Shown here in pieces: positions 1 to 4,940 of a DNA stretch of 5,862 nucleotides. A program made the translations under genes and the position numbers. Below the pieces are notes generated by a model. It was not told the DNA's origin and did no database searches. It saw only the letters and a program-made list of their open reading frames with translations. Every line of letters begins with the position of its first letter. The stretch's first letter is position 1. Source of the DNA: Pseudomonadota bacterium (GTDB lineage: Bacteria; Pseudomonadota; Gammaproteobacteria; Burkholderiales; Burkholderiaceae_B); NCBI GenBank assembly GCA_023427945.1, contig JAEYZR010000155.1, positions 1 to 5,862 of the forward strand. The letters are read 5' to 3'.

Positions 1-1134
1 CCACAGTCCATGGGCTCGCGCACGCTGCAAGGCAATATCGCGCGTGCAGACGCGCCTGCCGTACAGAGAGTACGTGCCGCAGGCGCGATCATCATCGGCA
101 AGACGACCACCAGCGAGTTCGGCTGCAAACCCGTCGGCGACTCTCCTTTGACCGGCATGACCCGCCACCCCTGGAACACGGCGTTGACACCGGGCGGTTC
201 CAGTGCGGGCTCAGCTGCATCGGTCGCCGCCGGTATCACGCCTTTTTCATTGGGGACCGACGGAGGCGGCTCGCTACGCATCCCTGCCTCACTGTGCGCC
301 GCAGTGGGCTTGAAAGCGACCTTTGGCCGCGTTCCGGTATGGCCGATTTCTGCGACGCCGACGCTGGCACACGTGGGCGCACTGGCACGCAATGTGGGCG
401 ACGCTGCACTGCTGACGCAAGTCATCGCGGGACGAGATCCACGCGATGCCTTCTCGCAATCAGAGCCTGCGCCTGACTTGATGAGTGCTCTCGCAGCTGG
501 CGTGAAAGGCCTGCGGATCGCATGGAGTCCGACCCTGGGCTATGCGCGCCCACAGGCCGACGTCACACGCGTCGTCGAAAAAGCCTTGCAGGCCCTGGCC
601 GACGAGGGCGCCATTGTCGAGACGGTCGAGCGCGTGTTCGAACAGGATCCTGCAGACCTTTGGATGGCGGAGTTCTATGCCGGAGTCGGCACTCGCCTGC
701 GCGCCGATCTCGAAAACCGCCGTGAACTGCTGGACCCGATCGTGGCTGAACTGCTCGATCAGGCCATGGGCCAGTCGATGACGGACTACTACGAAAAAGT
801 CTTCCGCCGCTATGCCATGCGCGAAACGATGCGAGCGTTTCATGAGCGTTACGACCTGCTTGTCACCCCGACGCTCCCGGTCTCGCAAATGGCTGCGGGG
901 CTGAGCGTGCCACCCGGCTATGAAGACCGGAACGCCTTGAGCTGGGTTTACTACACCTATCCCTTCAACCTGACAGGTCAACCGGCATTGTCCGTCTGTG
1001 CCGGACTGGCCGGCGATGGGATGCCGGTCGGCATGCAGATCGTCGGGCCGCTCTGGGGGGAAACGCTTATCGTGCGCGCCGCCTCCGTAGTCGAGCAGGC
1101 GTTCCCCGTACAGCGACCGGCGTTCATTCACTAA
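1..1134 (+). CDS. Amidase signature family hydrolase (3' part; 5' end outside window)
   Basis: Serine hydrolase of the amidase signature (AS) family, which hydrolyses carboxamide C-N bonds to acid and ammonia or amine. Reading is open from base 1, so the start lies upstream. The ATG at position 10 falls inside the conserved core and is not the true start. Counting from that Met, the glycine/serine-rich signature GGSSAGSAAS is at about 62-71 and GTDGGGSLRIP at 82-92. Ser64 and Ser88 are 24 residues apart, as are the cis-Ser and nucleophile Ser of known AS enzymes. The catalytic Lys normally sits some 70-75 residues before the cis-Ser, which puts it just outside the window. The C-terminal pattern TGQPALSVCAG...PVGMQIVGP (about 326-347) is typical. 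About 377 codons are present of a usual 450-490. It could act on a hydroxy-acid amide given the neighbours, or be a GatA-like paralogue. The family is certain, the substrate unknown. It ends 2 nt before a strong hairpin and converges on the Bug operon. Confidence 0.93.
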   Translation, partial: PQSMGSRTLQGNIARADAPAVQRVRAAGAIIIGKTTTSEFGCKPVGDSPLTGMTRHPWNTALTPGGSSAGSAASVAAGITPFSLGTDGGGSLRIPASLCAAVGLKATFGRVPVWPISATPTLAHVGALARNVGDAALLTQVIAGRDPRDAFSQSEPAPDLMSALAAGVKGLRIAWSPTLGYARPQADVTRVVEKALQALADEGAIVETVERVFEQDPADLWMAEFYAGVGTRLRADLENRRELLDPIVAELLDQAMGQSMTDYYEKVFRRYAMRETMRAFHERYDLLVTPTLPVSQMAAGLSVPPGYEDRNALSWVYYTYPFNLTGQPALSVCAGLAGDGMPVGMQIVGPLWGETLIVRAASVVEQAFPVQRPAFIH

Positions 1135-1136
1135 AA

Positions 1137-1168
1137 AAGAAAGGTGCTTGTCAACAAGCACCTTTCTT
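1137..1168. terminator. Bidirectional intrinsic terminator between converging genes
   Basis: A perfect 14-bp inverted repeat (1137-1150 with 1155-1168) has a TCAA loop. It starts 2 nt after the amidase stop codon and lies 21 nt past the stop of the second Bug gene. On the minus strand the hairpin runs into a stretch of T (complement of 1133-1138), so it should work best for the Bug operon. On the plus strand it is followed only by a broken pyrimidine tract (TTTCTTCCCTT), so termination of the amidase transcript may be weaker. Inferred from sequence; folding energy not computed. Confidence 0.85.
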
Positions 1169-1189
1169 CCCTTCAGGCTTACCGCGGTT

Positions 1190-2164
1190 TCAGTCTACCG
1201 TTGCGCCCGATGTCTGAATGATTTCCGCCCATTTCACGTTCTCTGCCTTGACGTAGGCAGCAAACTCCAGAGCCGTTGCGCGCATGGCCTGCGCCCCTTG
1301 CAACCGAAGTGCAGCTTCGACCGCCGGCTCACCCATGATGCGAGTGATTTCTTTGTTCAACGTCGTGACGATCGCTGGATCTGTGCCGGCAGGCGCAAAC
1401 ACGCCATACCAGTTTTCCACTTCAAAGCCTGGCAAACCCGACTCGATCATCGTGGGCAGGCTGGGATCGATACTCGCTCGGGTCCGGCTTGTGACACCCA
1501 GCGGTTTCAGTTTGCCTTCCTTGATGTGTGCAAGGGCGGGTGGGACGCTGGTAAACATCATCGACGTGCGTCCGCCAATCAAATCCGTCAGCGCAGGCAC
1601 GGCCCCCTTATAAGGCACATGGAGAATATCCACTCCCGCCATCTGCTTGAACATCTCACCGGCCAGGTGATGCGGCGTACCACTACCAGGCGAGGCGAAA
1701 GACAAGATGCCCGGTGCCTGCTTTGCCTTTGAAATCAGCTCACCCACCGTCTTGACCTCCAACCCGGGGTGGGCGACCAGCGCGATGGTGACGGTTGAAA
1801 CCGGTGCGACAGCCGTGAAGTCCTTGATCGGATCAAAAGACAGGTTCTTGTACAGGGTCGTATTGATCGCATGGGTACCGACGAAGCCCAACAGGAGCGT
1901 ATAGCCATCTGGAGGGGCGGTGGCCACCCTCGCCGTACCGATATTGCCGCCGGCCCCTGGCTGGTTCTCCACGACGACAGACTGCTTGAACTGTTCACTC
2001 ATTTCCTTGCCGATCAGTCGGGCAAGAATGTCAGCAGGCCCCCCAGCGGGAAAGGGAACGATGAATCGAATCGGTTTCGTCGGATACTCGGCGGCGAACG
2101 CGCCCCCGGCGAAGCAGCCCAGTAAAAGCGTGGCTGTCGCCAGACGTTTGAACTTATGGAACAT
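1190..2164 (-). CDS. Bug-family TTT periplasmic substrate-binding protein (second of a tandem pair)
   Basis: Extracytoplasmic receptor of the tripartite tricarboxylate transporter (TctC/Bug) family, which binds small carboxylates or similar solutes in the periplasm. The chosen start at 2164 gives 324 residues, the usual family length. It begins with a signal peptide: MFHKFKRL, a hydrophobic stretch to about residue 22, and a probable cut after AFA at residue 24. An upstream in-frame ATG at 2212 would add 16 residues before this signal and overlap the previous gene, so it is less likely. A modest AAGG ribosome site lies 6 nt before the ATG at 2164. Family marks include PFPAGGPADILAR (37-49), VVENQPGAGGNIG, PPDGYTLLLG, the HVPYKG ligand loop and a Trp-Tyr-Gly motif in VENWYGVFAPAG. 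It resembles its upstream neighbour along its whole length (roughly half the residues identical by eye). No TctA or TctB membrane partner is in the window. The sequence LLGC at residues 14-17 weakly resembles a lipobox. Ligand unknown. Confidence 0.93.
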   Translation of the reverse strand: MFHKFKRLATATLLLGCFAGGAFAAEYPTKPIRFIVPFPAGGPADILARLIGKEMSEQFKQSVVVENQPGAGGNIGTARVATAPPDGYTLLLGFVGTHAINTTLYKNLSFDPIKDFTAVAPVSTVTIALVAHPGLEVKTVGELISKAKQAPGILSFASPGSGTPHHLAGEMFKQMAGVDILHVPYKGAVPALTDLIGGRTSMMFTSVPPALAHIKEGKLKPLGVTSRTRASIDPSLPTMIESGLPGFEVENWYGVFAPAGTDPAIVTTLNKEITRIMGEPAVEAALRLQGAQAMRATALEFAAYVKAENVKWAEIIQTSGATVD

Positions 2165-2180
2165 GATGAACCTTGGGAAT

Positions 2181-3146
2181 TTATTGGACGGTGGCGCCAG
2201 AGGCTTTGACAATGTCCCGCCACTTCGCGACTTCAGCGTTCACATAGGTGGCGAACTGTTTGGGGGTGTCGTGCAGCGTGACAAAACCTGCTTCCGACAA
2301 TCGCTGTTGAATCGTCGGCTCTTGCGCAAGCTTGCCCAACGTACGGTTGAGTTTTTCGATCACGGGCGTGGGCGTGCCGGCCGGCGCAAAAAGGCCGTAC
2401 CAGTTATCCACTTCGAACCCCGGCAATCCCGACTCGGCTATCGTGGCGATGTCAGTGGCAATCGGTGAGCGCTGCGCTGGCGCTACGCCCAGGGCATTCA
2501 AGGAGCCTTTGCGGATATGCGGGAGCGCGGCGGGCAAACTGATGATCGCCAAGGGAACATGCCCACCCAGAACATCGTTGAGTGCGGGCGCGCCGCCCCG
2601 ATAGGGAACATGCACGAGATCGATGTTGGCCTGCTGTTTGATCATCTCGCCGGTCAGATGCTGCGGCGTGCCTGCGCCTGGCGAGGCGTAGCTGGGCGGC
2701 GCGCCGTTCGTTTTCTTGTGATCGATCAGATCCTTGAGTGTCTTGAACCCCGACCCGGGATGGGCGACCACGACAATGGGCGCGCTGCCCACGATGGATA
2801 CAGGCGCGAAGTCCGCTGCCGAGTAAGGCATATCCGGATAGAGCCCATAGTTGATGGCATGTGTGCCCACCATGCCCAATACGAGCGTGTAGCCATCGGG
2901 CGGCGCCTTGGCCACGAATGCCGAGCCAATGTTGCCGCCGGCCCCCGGCTTGTTCTCAACCACGATGGTCTGGCCCAGCTCTCGGCCCAGCCCGTCGGCA
3001 TAAGTTCGGGCGAGCACGTCCGAGGGCCCTCCCGCCGAGAACGGAATGACCAGCCGGATCGGCTGGTTCGGGTAACTGCTCGCTGCATGGGCACCCGCCC
3101 AGGGCATCGCGCCGAGAACCAGTACTGCTCCGAATAACGATTTCAT
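2181..3146 (-). CDS. Bug-family TTT periplasmic substrate-binding protein (first of a tandem pair)
   Basis: Second receptor of the TctC/Bug family, 321 residues. The signal peptide is short (MKSLFGAVLVLGAMPWAGAHA) with a likely cut after AHA at residue 21. The start at 3146 is backed by a good ribosome site, AAGGGGA, 4 nt upstream. Family motifs appear in order: PFSAGGPSDVLAR (35-47), VVENKPGAGGNIG, PPDGYTLVLG, GTHAINYGLYP, SPGAGTPQHLTGEM, HVPYRGGAPALNDVLGG, ESGLPGFEVDNWYGLFAPAG and a C-terminal WRDIVKASGATVQ. The next gene starts only 16 bp after this stop, so the pair is almost surely co-transcribed. Upstream, 90 bp separates it from the GAF-protein gene, with a G+C-rich hairpin in the gap. 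The two receptors differ at ligand-loop positions (FSAGGPSD versus FPAGGPAD; YRGGAPAL versus YKGAVPAL), so they may bind different but related acids. Ligand not predictable from sequence. Confidence 0.93.
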   Translation of the reverse strand: MKSLFGAVLVLGAMPWAGAHAASSYPNQPIRLVIPFSAGGPSDVLARTYADGLGRELGQTIVVENKPGAGGNIGSAFVAKAPPDGYTLVLGMVGTHAINYGLYPDMPYSAADFAPVSIVGSAPIVVVAHPGSGFKTLKDLIDHKKTNGAPPSYASPGAGTPQHLTGEMIKQQANIDLVHVPYRGGAPALNDVLGGHVPLAIISLPAALPHIRKGSLNALGVAPAQRSPIATDIATIAESGLPGFEVDNWYGLFAPAGTPTPVIEKLNRTLGKLAQEPTIQQRLSEAGFVTLHDTPKQFATYVNAEVAKWRDIVKASGATVQ

Positions 3147-3236
3147 GATTTCCCCTTCAGTTATAGAGTTGGCGTCAGGCCGCGGGCGGCCTGCACCAAG
3201 CTTCTGCCAAACCCGCTGCGCGCTTGCCGCGGTGAC
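3147..3236 (-). other. 90-bp gap between GAF-protein gene and first Bug gene, with G+C-rich hairpin
   Basis: This short intergenic stretch on the minus-strand transcript holds an 18-nt inverted repeat at 3176-3193 (CAGGCCGC, GG, GCGGCCTG), foldable as a 7-bp stem with a 4-nt loop. No run of T follows on either strand, so it is not a standard intrinsic terminator. It may be an RNA-stability or processing element setting different levels of GAF protein and receptors. The ribosome site of the first Bug gene (3151-3157) lies at its downstream end. No separate promoter was recognised. Confidence 0.5.
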
Positions 3237-3845
3237 TCAGGACTTGAGATCACGCAGATAGGCAGGCCCGTTATGCGCGGCCCAGACCATGCCAGCCATC
3301 CGGCACACCGCTTCCAGTTTGTCGAGATCCACCTGCGACATGACGTTGCGTGCCTGGCATGCACAAATGATCTGACCCAGAAATTTTCCACCCCAGAAAA
3401 TGGGTGCGTAGACAACGGATCCGGCTCGGAATGTGCGCAGGATCTTCACGAAACTCGGTTCGTTGTCGGTATTGGTGAGGATCAGCGGTTTCTGGTTGGC
3501 GACGATCCAGCCGGGATGCCCCAGCGTGGCGTCGATCCGCATGTTTTTTTGATCCGGGTGATAGTTCACCGGACCAATCAGCACGTTTTCCTTGCCGTCT
3601 TCACTGAGAAAAAAAGCGCCGCAGGCGAATTGCTGCGTCTCGCCCTCTTTCAGGTTGCCCTGCTGAAGGTGTGCTTGACGGTCACCCAGGTTTTCAGAGA
3701 GCGCCTTGTTCAGAATGTAGATCGCGGCTTGCGCATCGGGCGCTGCTGCGGCATCACGCAGGCCGTTTCCGAACAGAGCGAGCGAACCCAGTTCAGGCGT
3801 GGTGGGTTGTGCGAGAGGGGCAGCCGTGTTTCCAGTAGAAGACAT
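3237..3845 (-). CDS. Stand-alone GAF-domain protein
   Basis: A 202-residue protein made almost wholly of one GAF domain (about residues 35-192), a fold that binds small molecules or acts in redox or cyclic-nucleotide sensing. The supporting pattern is HPGWIVANQKPLILTN (110-125), RAGSVVYAPIFWGGKFLGQIICACQ (about 140-164) and a closing helix after SQVDLDKLEAVCRMAG. No DNA-binding, kinase, cyclase or membrane part is present and there is no signal peptide, so it is probably cytoplasmic. The first 25-30 residues are low-complexity (Ala, Pro, Thr). Cysteines occur at 75, 161, 163 and 181. The start at 3845 is preferred over the in-frame ATG at 3902, because that one lies inside an operator-like repeat and adds an unlikely N-terminus. 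The ribosome site before 3845 is poor (only a GGA core), so the start is not certain. It heads the Bug operon and diverges from the IclR gene. The domain call is firm; the function is unknown. Confidence 0.82.
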   Translation of the reverse strand: MSSTGNTAAPLAQPTTPELGSLALFGNGLRDAAAAPDAQAAIYILNKALSENLGDRQAHLQQGNLKEGETQQFACGAFFLSEDGKENVLIGPVNYHPDQKNMRIDATLGHPGWIVANQKPLILTNTDNEPSFVKILRTFRAGSVVYAPIFWGGKFLGQIICACQARNVMSQVDLDKLEAVCRMAGMVWAAHNGPAYLRDLKS

Positions 3846-3896
3846 GAAAGTTCCAGATAGAGTGAGAATCCAACAAAATTTCGGCCCGGATAAAAA

Positions 3897-3911
3897 GTCC
3901 ATATAATGAAC
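3897..3911. promoter_or_regulatory. Operator-like palindrome copy 1 (GAF-operon side)
   Basis: GTCCATATAATGAAC is an imperfect palindrome matching the perfect palindrome at 4003-4017 in 13 of 15 bases. The two sites with flanking bases (3896-3913 and 4002-4019) match in 16 of 18. It lies 52 bp upstream of the GAF start and just after the proposed minus-strand -10 element, about where transcription would begin. A bound protein there should block initiation. The likely binder is the adjacent IclR-type regulator; this is inference. Confidence 0.6.
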
Positions 3912-3916
3912 AAATA

Positions 3917-3945
3917 TTTATCTCCTGCGAATAAATCGAAGTTAA
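3917..3945 (-). promoter_or_regulatory. Candidate sigma-70 promoter for the GAF-Bug-Bug operon
   Basis: On the minus strand, a -35-like TTAACT (3940-3945, 4 of 6 consensus matches) and a -10-like GATAAA (3917-3922, 4 of 6) are separated by 17 bp. Transcription would start near 3911, giving a leader of about 65 nt before the start at 3845, with operator copy 1 covering the start region. Elements are only moderately good and the region is A+T-rich, so chance matches are possible. Confidence 0.35.
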
Positions 3946-4002
3946 TCACACAAACTACCTGACTAAACAAAGGGTAATCCCTCGTTATAGTAATTTCATA
4001 TA

Positions 4003-4017
4003 GTCCATATTATGGAC
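4003..4017. promoter_or_regulatory. Operator-like perfect palindrome copy 2 (IclR side)
   Basis: GTCCATATTATGGAC is a perfect 7-1-7 inverted repeat (GTCCATA, T, TATGGAC), centred 65 bp before the IclR start. Short palindromes of this size beside their own gene are typical binding sites for dimers of IclR-family regulators. A -10-like TATTAT (4008-4013, 5 of 6) sits within it, but the -35 region 17 bp upstream is poor. If that -10 is real, the site would support self-repression. The palindrome is directly visible; the binder is inferred. Confidence 0.7.
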
Positions 4018-4065
4018 AACATCTGAAGATTTTCACGGTATGCTATTTCAGGAATGCACCGGACC

Positions 4066-4070
4066 AGGAG
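4066..4070 (+). promoter_or_regulatory. Ribosome binding site deciding the IclR start
   Basis: AGGAG lies 4 nt before the ATG at 4075. The alternative in-frame ATG at 4054 has no comparable site, and the AGGAG would then fall inside the coding sequence. This supports 4075 as the start. Confidence 0.75.
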
Positions 4071-4074
4071 TAAC

Positions 4075-4905
4075 ATGCATCACGAATCATCCGATAGCCG
4101 TCAACCAAGCAGTGCACTCGAGCGCCAGGCCCGCGGCGTGGGTGGCACGCAGAGCATTCAACGTTCGATCGACGTCCTGCGTGCCATAGCAGGGTCTGCA
4201 GATGAACGCGGCGTTCGCATTCTCGACCTGTGCGAAACGATGGGACTGGAACGCCCCACCATGCACCGCATTCTTTCTTGCCTCGAACACAATGGAATGG
4301 TCGCAAGAGGGGTTGACCCGCGCCGCTACGTTCTGGGGCCGACTGTCATGCACCTGGGACTTGCAGCGACCCGCCACTTCGACATACGGGATGTGTGCGC
4401 GCCCTCGCTCATGCGGCTGGCCGATCAGACCGGTGACACCGTATTTTTGACCGTCAGAAGCGGTTCGGAAGGGATCACGTGTGCCCGCTACGAGGGCCAT
4501 TTTCCGGTCAAGGCCCTCGCGCTTGGCGTGGGCGCCAGTCGCCCCCTCGCGGTGGGTGCCGGCGGAATGGCCATCCTGTCCACATTGCCGGATGCAGAGA
4601 GGGAACGTGTCCTGCAGGCCAGCGCCGAGAGATGGCCCCGATTCATGGACCTTTCCAAGGACAAGCTCGAAGCACTGCTGGACGAGGCCAGGCAAGCGGG
4701 CCACGTCATCAATCGTGGCCACGTCATGCCTGAAGTCACGGCGATCGGAATGGCCATACGCAACCGCAGCGGCGTGGCCATAGGCGCAATCAGTGTCGCG
4801 GCCATTGTCAGCCGCATGTCCGACACGCGGATCGCCGAGTGCGTGCAACTCATGCGTGACGAGACACGGCGCATCGAATCAAACCTGACCATCGATTACC
4901 AATAA
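4075..4905 (+). CDS. IclR-family transcriptional regulator
   Basis: A 276-residue regulator of the IclR family, a dimeric DNA-binding protein that usually controls nearby catabolic genes in response to a small acid. After a polar, probably disordered tail (1-23), the winged helix-turn-helix covers about 24-88: SIQRSIDVLRAI, then the ILDLCETMGLERPTMHRILS region (helix-turn-helix) and the wing DPRRYVLG. The effector domain (about 95-270) shows the usual marks: RPLAVGAGGMAILS near 156-169, GHVMPEVTAIGMAI near 215-228, and GVAIGAISVA near 233-242. Length is typical for the family. The start at 4075 is chosen for its AGGAG ribosome site; starting at 4054 would add seven residues. It diverges from the GAF-Bug-Bug operon, and the dehydrogenase gene follows after 35 bp without a terminator, so both are probably on one transcript. 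The two palindromes upstream are its likely targets, suggesting self-control and control of the divergent operon. The inducer is unknown; a 2-hydroxy acid or related carboxylate is a reasonable guess from context. Confidence 0.94.
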   Translation: MHHESSDSRQPSSALERQARGVGGTQSIQRSIDVLRAIAGSADERGVRILDLCETMGLERPTMHRILSCLEHNGMVARGVDPRRYVLGPTVMHLGLAATRHFDIRDVCAPSLMRLADQTGDTVFLTVRSGSEGITCARYEGHFPVKALALGVGASRPLAVGAGGMAILSTLPDAERERVLQASAERWPRFMDLSKDKLEALLDEARQAGHVINRGHVMPEVTAIGMAIRNRSGVAIGAISVAAIVSRMSDTRIAECVQLMRDETRRIESNLTIDYQ

Positions 4906-4940
4906 CCAGACCGTTCATTCAAAATCAAAGAGGGGACACC

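Larger units (their letters stand above)
3846..4074. other. Divergent A+T-rich control region
   Basis: The 229 bp between the GAF-protein and IclR genes are much richer in A+T than the genes on either side, especially about 3890-4050. They carry two copies of a palindromic operator-like sequence, a candidate minus-strand promoter, and the IclR ribosome site. No coding signal was seen. The arrangement fits a shared control region for two divergent transcripts. Confidence 0.75.

Noticed and set aside
460..1161. Minus-strand open frame (233 codons) opposite the amidase
   Set aside because: Antisense of the conserved amidase frame and overlapping the terminator hairpin; no domain-like pattern in the translation.
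1148..1732. Plus-strand open frame opposite the second Bug gene
   Set aside because: It begins inside the terminator hairpin and is antisense to a well-conserved receptor; composition is that of a shadow frame. The same holds for plus-strand frames at 2517-3137 and 3273-3860.
2165..2212. Longer N-terminus for the second Bug protein, starting at 2212
   Set aside because: It would overlap the previous gene by about 30 bp and place a polar extension before a complete signal peptide; the ATG at 2164 has an AAGG ribosome site.
3846..3902. Longer N-terminus for the GAF protein, starting at 3902
   Set aside because: The ATG overlaps operator copy 1 and lies close to the predicted transcription start. 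It would add 19 residues unrelated to the GAF domain.
3971..3982. Small inverted repeat AGGG-TAAT-CCCT in the divergent control region
   Set aside because: The arms are only 4 bp, no second copy was seen, and such short repeats arise by chance.
3846..4074. Possibility that the A+T-rich stretch is a mobile-element scar, attachment site or origin
   Set aside because: No terminal repeats, target duplication, tRNA fragment, DnaA-box cluster or integrase remnant was seen. Divergent promoters explain the composition.
4087..4848. Minus-strand open frame (253 codons) opposite the IclR gene
   Set aside because: Antisense to a full IclR-family protein; His- and Arg-rich translation without a recognisable fold.
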